Source: an uncultured Collinsella sp.
GTDB lineage: Bacteria > Actinomycetota > Coriobacteriia > Coriobacteriales > Coriobacteriaceae
Assembly: GCA_900765115.1 (NCBI GenBank)
Contig: CAAFQK010000044.1
Span: 1-10,885 of the forward strand
Direction: 5' to 3'
DNA: 10,885 bases
Position numbers and translations under genes: made by a program. The notes beneath the pieces were generated by a model. It had not been told where the DNA came from. It searched no databases and saw nothing but the letters and a program-made list of their open reading frames with translations. Shown here one piece after another: positions 1 through 5,710 of the stretch; positions within the stretch are counted from its first letter, which is position 1; each line of letters opens with the position of its first letter.

Positions 1-10
1 AGTTCCGCAC

Positions 11-38
11 GCAAAGAAGGCCACTTAATGTGGCCTTC
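11..38 (-). terminator. Probable terminator of nrdD
   Basis: A perfect 9-bp stem (GAAGGCCAC pairing with GTGGCCTTC, positions 16-24 and 30-38) closes a 5-base loop. It lies about 70 bases beyond the nrdD stop codon. On the minus strand it is followed only by a short, broken T stretch (TTTGC), so as an intrinsic terminator it is moderate rather than strong. It suggests that nrdD is transcribed alone or is the last gene of its transcript. An activase gene nrdG, if adjacent, would be past the left edge. Confidence 0.55.
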
Positions 39-110
39 GTCTTGCGCAGGACTGTCCGAAATAGCGAGCAAATGCCCAAGCGGCCCTCTCGGTTCAGCCC
101 CGGAGCGGTA

Positions 111-2333
111 TTAGAGATGCAGCACGCGGTCGCGAATCTCCTCGGTTCGACCCTGGTTCCAGAACTGGGTACCGATGTAGCCGCACGTACGACGGGCGAC
201 GTTCATCTTCTCCTGATCGCGGTTGCCGCAGTTGGGGCACTCCCACACCAGCTTGCCGTCATCCTCGACAATCTTGATCTCACCGTCGTAGCCGCACACC
301 TGGCAGTAGTCGCTCTTGGTGTTGAGCTCGGCGTACATGATGTTGTCGTAGATGTACTGCATCACGCGAATGACAGCCTTGAGGTTGTCCTGCATGTTGG
401 GAACCTCGACGTAGGAGATGGCACCGCCCGGCGAAAGCTGCTGGAACATACCCTCGAACTTGAGCTTATCGAAAGCATCAATCTCCTCAGACACATGGAC
501 GTGGTAGCTGTTGGTGATGTAGCCCTTGTCCGTCACGCCCGGGATGATGCCAAAACGACGCTGCAGGCACTTGGCGAACTTGTAGGTCGTCGACTCAAGC
601 GGGGTACCGTACAGCGAGAAGTCAATATCGCTTTCGGCCTTCCACTCGGCGCACTTGTCGTTCATGCGTTGCATGACGGCCATGGCAAAGGGCGTGCCCT
701 CCTTCTCGGTGTGGCTGTGGCCCGTCATATACTTGACGCACTCATACAGGCCGGCATAACCCAGACTAATGGTGGAGTAACCGCCCACGAGCAGCTTGTC
801 GATCGTCTCGCCCTTCTTCAGACGGGCGAGGGCACCGTACTGCCAAAGAATCGGTGCGGCATCCGAAAGCGTACCCATCAGACGCTCATGACGGCACAGC
901 AGGGCGCGGTGGCACAGCTCAAGGCGCTCGTCGAAGATCTTCCAGAACTTGTCCATATCCTGGTGCGAGCTCAGCGCGACATCGGGCAGGTTGATGGTCA
1001 CGACGCCCTGGTTAAAGCGACCATAGTACTTGGGCTTGTTCGGGTCGTAGTTCAGCGCGTTGGCAACGTTGTTAAAGCCGTTGCCCGAGCGGTCGGGCGT
1101 CAAGAAGCTGCGGCAGCCCATGCAGGTATAGCAGTCGCCGTTACCCGCGGTCTCGCCCTTCGACAGCTTGAGCTCGCGCATCTTCTTCTCGGAGATGTAA
1201 TCGGGCACCATACGCTTGGCAGTGCACTTGGCAGCCAGCTGGGTCAGGTAGAAGTACGGGGAATCCTCGTGAACGTTATCGTCCTCGAGTACATAGATAA
1301 GTTTGGGGAATGCCGGGGTGATCCATACGCCGGCCTCGTTCTTAACGCCCTCGTAGCGCTGGCGAAGCGTCTCCTCCACGATCATGGCAAGGTCATGCTT
1401 CTCCTGGGGCGTACGGGCCTCATTGAGATACATAAAGACCGTCACGAACGGCGCCTGGCCATTCGTGGTCATAAGGGTCACGACCTGATACTGAATCGTC
1501 TGAACGCCGCGACGGATCTCGTCACGCAGGCGGTCCTCAACAACCTCGCGGACCTTTTCGGGAGATGCGGAAACGCCGAGCTCCTCGAGCTCGCGGGCGA
1601 CCTCGCCGCGAATCTTTTGACGGCTCACCTCGACGAACGGGGCAAGATGGGTCAGCGAAATCGACTGGCCACCGTACTGGGAGGAAGCAACCTGAGCGAT
1701 GATCTGCGTCGCGATGTTGCAGGCAGTCGAGAAGCTGTGCGGCTTCTCGATCAGCGTGCCCGAAATAACAGTACCGTTCTGGAGCATATCCTCCAGGTTC
1801 ACCAGGTCGCAGTTATGCATGTGCTGGGCAAAGTAGTCCGAATCATGGAAGTGAATCAGACCCTCATTGTGAGCATCCACAATCTCCTGGGGCAGCAGCA
1901 CACGCTGGGTCAGGTCCTTGGAGATCTCGCCGGCCATGTAGTCACGCTGAACGGAATTGACGGTCGGGTTCTTGTTGGAGTTCTCCTGCTTGACCTCTTC
2001 GTTGTTGCACTCAATCAGCGACAGAATCTTGTCGTCGGTCGTGTTCTTCTGGCGCTTCAGGCTCTGAACATAGCGATAGATGATGTAATGGCGAGCGACC
2101 TCGTAGCAGTCGAGACGCATAATCTCGTCCTCGACCAGATCCTGAATCTCCTCGACCGACACGGTGTGGCCCGCGTTCTCGCATGCCTCGGCGACGTTTT
2201 GTGCCGCGTAAACCACCTGGCGGTCGGTAAGACGAGAGCTCTCCTCGACCTCCAAGTTTGCGGCGCGGATGGCATTGACAATCTTATCGATGTCAAAGAC
2301 AACCTCGGTGCCGCTGCGCTTGATGATCTTCAT
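111..2333 (-). CDS. nrdD: Anaerobic (class III) ribonucleoside-triphosphate reductase
   Basis: The 740-residue protein reduces ribonucleoside triphosphates to dNTPs without oxygen, using a glycyl radical made by the radical-SAM activase NrdG. Residues 1-95 form an ATP-cone allosteric domain. Cys205 (STACNIATQ) and Cys407 (MGCRSFL) fall in the conserved active-site segments; Cys407 is my candidate for the thiyl-radical residue. The C-terminal zinc site is Cys677/Cys680/Cys699/Cys702. The glycyl-radical loop RRTCGYIG places the radical on Gly718. Length is normal for the family and no domain is missing. The start is ATG at 2333, preceded by AAAGAGG seven bases upstream. NrdG is not in the window. 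An NrdR box upstream points to repression by NrdR. Identity is very secure; the exact catalytic residue assignments are by family analogy. Confidence 0.97.
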   Translation of the reverse strand: MKIIKRSGTEVVFDIDKIVNAIRAANLEVEESSRLTDRQVVYAAQNVAEACENAGHTVSVEEIQDLVEDEIMRLDCYEVARHYIIYRYVQSLKRQKNTTDDKILSLIECNNEEVKQENSNKNPTVNSVQRDYMAGEISKDLTQRVLLPQEIVDAHNEGLIHFHDSDYFAQHMHNCDLVNLEDMLQNGTVISGTLIEKPHSFSTACNIATQIIAQVASSQYGGQSISLTHLAPFVEVSRQKIRGEVARELEELGVSASPEKVREVVEDRLRDEIRRGVQTIQYQVVTLMTTNGQAPFVTVFMYLNEARTPQEKHDLAMIVEETLRQRYEGVKNEAGVWITPAFPKLIYVLEDDNVHEDSPYFYLTQLAAKCTAKRMVPDYISEKKMRELKLSKGETAGNGDCYTCMGCRSFLTPDRSGNGFNNVANALNYDPNKPKYYGRFNQGVVTINLPDVALSSHQDMDKFWKIFDERLELCHRALLCRHERLMGTLSDAAPILWQYGALARLKKGETIDKLLVGGYSTISLGYAGLYECVKYMTGHSHTEKEGTPFAMAVMQRMNDKCAEWKAESDIDFSLYGTPLESTTYKFAKCLQRRFGIIPGVTDKGYITNSYHVHVSEEIDAFDKLKFEGMFQQLSPGGAISYVEVPNMQDNLKAVIRVMQYIYDNIMYAELNTKSDYCQVCGYDGEIKIVEDDGKLVWECPNCGNRDQEKMNVARRTCGYIGTQFWNQGRTEEIRDRVLHL

Positions 2334-2553
2334 CCTCTTGCCTCTTTCGCGTCGAAATCGTATTGCGCTTCAGAGCCAAACGATGCCCGGCAGGGCTTGC
2401 CCCTGTCTTGCGGCGCCGTCGCGCAATCTGTGTTTTCGAAAACCATAGGCCCTCATGCGGACAATCCTCGCAGCCAATCAAGGGGCTCGAAGATCCATCC
2501 AAATGGGGCGAATAAGGTCCTCGTTCTCTGTCCGCCATCTATCATACGACAAA
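2334..2553 (-). other. Long untranslated leader of nrdD
   Basis: If the promoter at 2560-2589 is right, nrdD has a leader of about 220 nt. I see no recognisable riboswitch core, in particular no cobalamin-type box. It contains a perfect 12-bp palindrome, GTTTTCGAAAAC, at 2432-2443 and the nrdD ribosome binding site at its end. An 81-codon frame (2293-2538) crosses it and overlaps nrdD, but it has no ribosome binding site and no family resemblance, so I do not call it a gene. Confidence 0.35.
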
Positions 2554-2559
2554 GAGGCA

Positions 2560-2589
2560 TCTATATCCTGTATTCTTTTTTTAGGTCAA
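2560..2589 (-). promoter_or_regulatory. Candidate nrdD promoter
   Basis: On the minus strand TTGACC (2584-2589, five of six matches to the -35 consensus) is followed after 18 bases by TATAGA (2560-2565, four of six matches to -10). The -35 hexamer touches the NrdR box directly, so NrdR bound there would obstruct RNA polymerase. The start of transcription would be near 2553. The -10 box is mediocre, hence the limited confidence. Confidence 0.42.
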
Positions 2590-2605
2590 ACACAACATAT
2601 AGTGT
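2590..2605. promoter_or_regulatory. NrdR box upstream of nrdD
   Basis: ACACAACATATAGTGT matches the known NrdR-box consensus ACACWATATATWGTGT at 15 of 16 positions. NrdR is the zinc-finger/ATP-cone repressor of ribonucleotide reductase genes. The site abuts the candidate nrdD -35 box, the expected place for a repressor. NrdR boxes usually come in pairs about 31-32 bp apart. The only candidate partner I see, at 2621-2636 (31 bp away), matches just 9 of 16 positions. A direct repeat AGGTCAAA flanks the box (2583-2590 and 2612-2619). Confidence 0.75.
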
Positions 2606-2899
2606 TTCAGCAGGTCAAAGCAATTAGTTATTTTGCAGACGCATTAATTATGAGGGGTTCTTGGCAAGTCGGTAAAACGTTACCAACACGGCTACCTGCA
2701 TGGCAGTTATAAAACCCCCTTAGTCAAGCCGCTGACAAATCCTACCAAAACCAAGCCGCTCACGCCAAAAGAATCCAAAAGATTATGCTTGACCAACATG
2801 TTGCGGTCACGGTCGGCCAGGACGTATGCAACCTGCCGGCACCTCTACGGGGACCTTGGATCAATATTTGCTGGCATATTTGACGGCGTGCTTGGTAGC
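2606..2899. other. Gene-free AT-rich spacer with small inverted repeats
   Basis: About 300 bases between the nrdD control region and the tRNA-Val terminator hold no gene I can support. There is a small hairpin GGTAA-AACG-TTACC (2671-2684), a CTGC-ATG-GCAG hairpin (2697-2707), and an imperfect pairing of AGGGGTT (2653-2659) with AACCCCCT (2713-2720) that encloses both. The longest frames are short and lack ribosome binding sites. The enclosing pairing hints at a folded RNA or a remnant, but this is not strong. Confidence 0.3.
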
Positions 2900-2936
2900 A
2901 AAACAAAACAGCTCAGAGGACATAGCCTCTGAGCTG
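2895..2936 (-). terminator. Strong terminator of the Gly-Val tRNA unit
   Basis: A perfect 11-bp stem (CAGCTCAGAGG with CCTCTGAGCTG, 2909-2919 and 2926-2936) with a 6-base loop is followed on the minus strand by TTTTGTTTT. It sits nine bases past the CCA end of tRNA-Val and ends that transcript. Confidence 0.9.
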
Positions 2937-2944
2937 CGAACATT

Positions 2945-3019
2945 TGGTGGGCGTTAGAAGATTTGAACTTCTGACCTCTTCCGTGTCAGGGAAGCGCTCT
3001 CCCCCTGAGCTAAACGCCC
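2945..3019 (-). tRNA. tRNA-Val(GAC)
   Basis: The minus strand gives a complete 75-base cloverleaf with the CCA encoded. The acceptor stem GGGCGTT pairs with AACGCCC. The anticodon stem CTTCC/GGAAG holds the loop CTGACAC, so the anticodon is GAC (codons GTC and GTT). The T arm contains GTTCAAATC. It follows tRNA-Gly after only three bases and has no promoter of its own, so the two are made as one precursor. Confidence 0.95.
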
Positions 3020-3022
3020 AAA

Positions 3023-3098
3023 TGGAGCGGACAACGGGGCTCGAACCCGCGACCCCAACCTTGGCAAGGTTGTGCTCTACCAACTGAGCCATGTCCGC
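3023..3098 (-). tRNA. tRNA-Gly(GCC), copy 1
   Basis: A complete 76-base tRNA with encoded CCA. The acceptor stem is GCGGACA/TGTCCGC, and the anticodon stem CAACC/GGTTG holds the loop TTGCCAA, giving anticodon GCC. It is identical base for base to the copies at 5301-5376 and 5527-5602. It leads a two-tRNA transcript with tRNA-Val, driven by the promoter at 3111-3139. Confidence 0.96.
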
Positions 3099-3110
3099 TT
3101 ACGAGGATTA

Positions 3111-3157
3111 ATCTTACGTGATGCCCGCATCCTATGCAAGAACTTTTTTTGAAAAGT
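3111..3157 (-). promoter_or_regulatory. Promoter of the tRNA-Gly/Val unit with upstream A/T element
   Basis: On the minus strand the -35 box TTGCAT (3134-3139) and the -10 box TAAGAT (3111-3116) are 17 bases apart. The predicted start lies a few bases before the tRNA. Two bases upstream of -35 is the near-palindrome ACTTTTTTTGAAAAGT (3142-3157), in the position of an UP element. The same arrangement recurs before tRNA-Gly copy 3 and tRNA-Leu. Confidence 0.65.
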
Positions 3158-3175
3158 TTTGCGACGCTCTCGCGA

Positions 3176-3230
3176 GGGCATCAGTCGTCACGAAAGGCGC
3201 GAACAAACGCAGGCTCGCAGCGAGATGCCC
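3176..3230 (-). terminator. Weak 3' stem after the glucosidase gene
   Basis: GGGCATC (3176-3182) and GATGCCC (3224-3230) form a 7-bp inverted repeat that begins at the base next to the alpha-glucosidase stop codon and encloses a smaller CTCG/CGAG hairpin. No T tract follows, so this is at most a weak or factor-assisted terminator. The glucosidase transcript might run on into the tRNA-Gly/Val unit. Confidence 0.25.
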
Positions 3231-4964
3231 CTACATCTCACCGAGCATGATCCAGGCAGAGCTGTCCTGCGCGAGCCTGCCGTCTGCAAGCGGTGATGAG
3301 GTGAGCAGGACCCTGCCCGCCGGCAGCTCCACGGGTGCTGCACCGAAGTTCGTCACACACGCCCAGCCGTTATCGCGGCGATAGGCGATGACGCCGCCCT
3401 CAGCGCCCTCGGCACCATCCGCAAGACCGGTGCGCCCGTCAAGATCGAGCCACGCAAGATCGTTGGCGCACCCGCGCAGCTTGCGCCGCAGCCAGAGGGC
3501 GTCACGATAGAGCGCAAGCATCGATGTCGGGTCCACTTCTTCCCTATCGGCAGCATAATCGGAAAACCATGCAGGCTGCGGCAGATGGGGCGCCGCATCG
3601 GCGTCTGCCGGCGAAAACCCAAACGATCCGCCATGCGCGGGATCGTCCGCCGCCACCCACGGCAGGGGCACACGACAGCCGTCGCGCCCCTTCTCACGCT
3701 TCGGTCCGTGCGTATTGGTCGCAGTAGGGTCTTCGAGTGCAGCCCACGGGATATCAGCCACCTCAAAAAGGCCGAGCTCCTCACCCTGATACACGTATGC
3801 CGAGCCCGGAAGCGCCAGCTCAAGCAAAAGGGCCGCCCGCGCGCGGCGCTCGCCGAGTTCACGGTCCTCGTCATAAGACGACCCGTCGCGCAAGAGCCAG
3901 TCGAGCGCAATCTGGTGGTAGCGCGTCGCCTTGATTTGCGGCAGGGCATAGCGTGTCGCCACGCGCGGCACGTCGTGGTTGGAGAGTACCCAGGTCGAGG
4001 CGGAATCGGATTCGACGGCTGCCTTCAAGCCCTTCTCGATTGCAGTGTGCATGTCATCATAGGTCCAAGTGGCCTTGGCAAACTCAAAGTTGAATGTCTG
4101 GCCAAGCTCGCTGGGACGCGCGTAGAGATACTGGCGCTCGGGCAGCACCCACGCCTCGGCAACGGCACTGCGCGGCGGATTATAGCGGTCGAACACGCGG
4201 CGCCACTCGCGATAGATCTCGTGGACCTCATTGCGGTCCCACAGCGGATGGGTGCCGTCGTCAACCATGTCATCGCCCTCGGCGAGATGCCACCGGTCGA
4301 GGTCATCGCGGTCGAGATCCTTGGCGAGACCCTGCGCCACATCAATGCGAAAGCCGTCGACGCCTCGATCGCTCCAAAACGCCAGGACGTCGCAAAAGAG
4401 CGCGTGAACCTCAGGGCATGACCAGTCAAAGTCCGGCTGCTCGGGCGTAAACATGTGCAGATACCACTGACCGTCCGCAACACGCGTCCATGCGGGGCCG
4501 CCAAAGTTGGCATTCCAATTGGTGGGAGGCAGCTCGCCATGCTCGCCGCGACCATCGCGGAAGATATAACGGGCGCGTTCGGGCGATCCGGGGCCGGCGG
4601 CAAGAGCGGCTTTGAACCAGGGGTGCTGGTTGGATGAATGGTTGGGCACGATGTCGACGATGACCTTGATGCCGCGCGCGTGAGCCGCAGCGATCATGTC
4701 ATCGAAGTCGTCAAGCGAGCCGAGACGTGAGTCGACATCGCAGTAGTCCGCCACATCATAGCCGCCATCAACAAGAGGCGAAGGGTAAAACGGGCTCAGC
4801 CAGATGGCCTCGATACCCAGCCGCTCAAGATAGTCCATCTGCTGGGTAATGCCCGCGATATCGCCCAGACCCGAACCAGTCGAATCCTTAAACGAGCGCG
4901 GGTAGATCTGATAGATCGCGGCATCGGACATCCATGAGCGCGAAGAAGACTTTTCTGTAGCCAT
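3231..4964 (-). CDS. GH13-family alpha-glucosidase
   Basis: A 577-residue cytoplasmic glycoside hydrolase that should split glucose from short alpha-glucosides (maltose, isomaltose or sucrose types) by the retaining mechanism. The GH13 signature blocks appear in order: DIVPNH (104-109), QPDFDW (176-181), GFRIDVA with nucleophile Asp208, VAEAW with acid/base Glu270, and LSNHD with His330/Asp331. No signal peptide or membrane segment is seen. The chosen start is ATG at 4964, with GGGAGA eight bases upstream. The frame stays open to 5345, but that extension runs through a tRNA gene and is not coding. Val209 beside the nucleophile is typical of enzymes that accept alpha-1,6 links, so the substrate may be isomalto-type, though specificity cannot be settled here. 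The gene stands alone, without a sugar transporter or regulator. Confidence 0.9.
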   Translation of the reverse strand: MATEKSSSRSWMSDAAIYQIYPRSFKDSTGSGLGDIAGITQQMDYLERLGIEAIWLSPFYPSPLVDGGYDVADYCDVDSRLGSLDDFDDMIAAAHARGIKVIVDIVPNHSSNQHPWFKAALAAGPGSPERARYIFRDGRGEHGELPPTNWNANFGGPAWTRVADGQWYLHMFTPEQPDFDWSCPEVHALFCDVLAFWSDRGVDGFRIDVAQGLAKDLDRDDLDRWHLAEGDDMVDDGTHPLWDRNEVHEIYREWRRVFDRYNPPRSAVAEAWVLPERQYLYARPSELGQTFNFEFAKATWTYDDMHTAIEKGLKAAVESDSASTWVLSNHDVPRVATRYALPQIKATRYHQIALDWLLRDGSSYDEDRELGERRARAALLLELALPGSAYVYQGEELGLFEVADIPWAALEDPTATNTHGPKREKGRDGCRVPLPWVAADDPAHGGSFGFSPADADAAPHLPQPAWFSDYAADREEVDPTSMLALYRDALWLRRKLRGCANDLAWLDLDGRTGLADGAEGAEGGVIAYRRDNGWACVTNFGAAPVELPAGRVLLTSSPLADGRLAQDSSAWIMLGEM

Positions 4965-5007
4965 GGGGCGTATCTCCCTTGCAACGAGGTTATGCGAGAT
5001 GCCCACT

Positions 5008-5036
5008 ATGATACGCCCAAAGCGGACATTCGCGGC
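5008..5036 (-). promoter_or_regulatory. Tentative alpha-glucosidase promoter
   Basis: TATCAT (5008-5013, minus strand, five of six matches to -10) would start a transcript about 37 bases before the ATG. The best -35 is poor (TTGCCG at a 19-base spacing). An inverted repeat GGGCGTAT (4966-4973) / ATACGCCC (5011-5018) brackets the leader and overlaps this -10 box, so it could be a control site. Confidence 0.3.
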
Positions 5037-5154
5037 AAACAACGCCACAGCCACGACCCAAAACGCTCGCCCCCTCTCGGGTTCAAGCCTCCTGGGACGA
5101 ATCGACCGATTAGTGAAAAGAACGGAAGACCCACTTTCCCGGCCACGACAGCGA

Positions 5155-5254
5155 GCGGGCTCCGGGTGCCCCAGGTTGCCGCGAAAGAGGAGGGAAGCGT
5201 ACTTTATGTACGCGACCGACGATTGAGGGGCAAGATGGGGTGCCCGGGGCCCGC
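5155..5254 (+). other. Long unexplained hairpin element (possible structured RNA or repeat unit)
   Basis: Bases 5155-5173 pair without any bulge to 5236-5254, giving 19 consecutive pairs. A two-by-two internal loop follows, then five more pairs (TTGCC 5176-5180 with GGCAA 5229-5233). The apical part holds a second perfect hairpin, GCGTAC-TTTAT-GTACGC (5197-5213). Three of the 19 outer pairs are G-T. These fold as wobble pairs only in plus-strand RNA and would be A/C mismatches on the minus strand. A plus-strand RNA is therefore the better reading, opposite to all neighbours. No T tract follows, so it is not an ordinary terminator. I cannot name it; a dispersed palindromic repeat is the main alternative. 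Confidence 0.5.
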
Positions 5255-5265
5255 GCAGCGTCAAC

Positions 5266-5292
5266 AAAAAACGCGGTTCGTTAGAACCGCGT
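5266..5292 (-). terminator. Terminator ending the Gly-Cys-Gly tRNA unit
   Basis: A perfect 9-bp stem ACGCGGTTC/GAACCGCGT (5271-5279, 5284-5292) with a 4-base loop is followed on the minus strand by six T residues. It sits eight bases past the CCA end of tRNA-Gly copy 2. This is a textbook intrinsic terminator. Confidence 0.92.
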
Positions 5293-5300
5293 AAGATAGT

Positions 5301-5376
5301 TGGAGCGGACAACGGGGCTCGAACCCGCGACCCCAACCTTGGCAAGGTTGTGCTCTACCAACTGAGCCATGTCCGC
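5301..5376 (-). tRNA. tRNA-Gly(GCC), copy 2
   Basis: This is identical over all 76 bases to copies 1 and 3, with anticodon GCC and encoded CCA. It is third in the Gly-Cys-Gly unit. A terminator hairpin ends only about seven bases before its 5' end, leaving no room for a promoter, so it should depend on transcription that passes the upstream hairpins. Confidence 0.96.
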
Positions 5377-5382
5377 ATATGT

Positions 5383-5409
5383 AAAACAAAACGGGCGCCG
5401 GAGCGCCCG
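5383..5409 (-). terminator. Terminator-like hairpin between tRNA-Cys and tRNA-Gly copy 2
   Basis: A 7-bp stem CGGGCGC/GCGCCCG (5392-5398, 5403-5409) with a 4-base loop is followed on the minus strand by TTTTGTTTT. It has all the marks of an intrinsic terminator yet sits inside the tRNA unit, with no promoter after it. Confidence 0.8.
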
Positions 5410-5418
5410 GATGTTGCC

Positions 5419-5492
5419 TGGAGGCGAAGCCCGGATTCGAACCGGGGGTAAAGGCTTTGCAGGCCTCTGCCTTACCACTTGGCCACTTCGCC
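5419..5492 (-). tRNA. tRNA-Cys(GCA)
   Basis: A complete 74-base tRNA with encoded CCA. The acceptor stem is GGCGAAG/CTTCGCC. The anticodon stem GAGGC/GCCTT holds the loop CTGCAAA, giving anticodon GCA. It lies in the middle of the Gly-Cys-Gly unit, with a terminator-like hairpin on both sides. The T run of the upstream hairpin ends one base before its 5' end. Confidence 0.95.
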
Positions 5493-5493
5493 G

Positions 5494-5516
5494 AAAAAGG
5501 ACCGCCTAAACGGTCC
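5494..5516 (-). terminator. Terminator-like hairpin between tRNA-Gly copy 3 and tRNA-Cys
   Basis: A 6-bp stem GGACCG/CGGTCC (5499-5504, 5511-5516) with a 6-base loop is followed on the minus strand by TTTTT. It directly abuts the 5' end of tRNA-Cys. It is either a leaky terminator or a processing stem. Confidence 0.75.
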
Positions 5517-5526
5517 GGAAATGCAA

Positions 5527-5602
5527 TGGAGCGGACAACGGGGCTCGAACCCGCGACCCCAACCTTGGCAAGGTTGTGCTCTACCAACTGAGCCATGTCC
5601 GC
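5527..5602 (-). tRNA. tRNA-Gly(GCC), copy 3
   Basis: The first gene of the Gly-Cys-Gly unit, identical over 76 bases to the other two tRNA-Gly copies in the window. The anticodon is GCC and CCA is encoded. The promoter at 5615-5643 puts the transcription start about six bases before the tRNA. Confidence 0.96.
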
Positions 5603-5614
5603 TTGCGGGTTATT

Positions 5615-5662
5615 AATTTACGCGAGTTGTCCAAAAGACGCAAGTACTTTTTTCAAAAAACT
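5615..5662 (-). promoter_or_regulatory. Promoter of the Gly-Cys-Gly tRNA unit with upstream A/T element
   Basis: The -35 box TTGCGT (5638-5643) and the -10 box TAAATT (5615-5620) are 17 bases apart on the minus strand. Two bases upstream of -35 lies TTTTTT-C-AAAAAA, flanked by ACT on the -35 side (5646-5662). The same geometry occurs at the other two tRNA promoters in the window. It lies between the STAS-HATPase gene and the tRNAs. Confidence 0.65.
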
Positions 5663-5682
5663 TGTCTGCCGCATGTTCTTAG

Positions 5683-5710
5683 TAGCCAAACGCGTTAAAG
5701 CGATTGGCTA
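5683..5710 (-). other. Hairpin spanning the STAS-HATPase stop codon
   Basis: TAGCCAA (5683-5689) pairs with TTGGCTA (5704-5710), then after one A/A mismatch CGC pairs with GCG around a 6-base loop. The stop codon of the STAS-HATPase gene lies inside the stem. No T tract follows on the minus strand, so it is a weak candidate for the operon's transcript end. Confidence 0.35.

Noticed and set aside
2293..2538. 81-codon minus-strand frame in the nrdD leader, overlapping its start
   Set aside because: No ribosome binding site, basic low-information sequence, no resemblance to a leader peptide; a chance frame.
2334..2560. Cobalamin or other riboswitch in the nrdD leader
   Set aside because: No conserved riboswitch core was seen; class III reductases do not use cobalamin.
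30..2627. 865-codon plus-strand frame lying over nrdD
   Set aside because: It is the antisense of a highly conserved enzyme, kept open by GC-biased codon use. It has no recognisable domain and no ribosome binding site.
4965..5345. Upstream extension of the alpha-glucosidase frame by 127 codons
   Set aside because: It runs through a terminator and into a tRNA-Gly gene. The internal ATG at 4964 has a good ribosome binding site and starts where the GH13 fold starts.
5261..5596. Frame whose product begins MAQLVEHNLAKVG
   Set aside because: This is a translated tRNA-Gly gene; the same peptide pattern arises from each copy and is a known false gene call.
3023..5602. Three regularly similar repeats considered as a CRISPR array
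   Set aside because: The repeats are identical tRNA-Gly genes of 76 bases with very unequal spacing.
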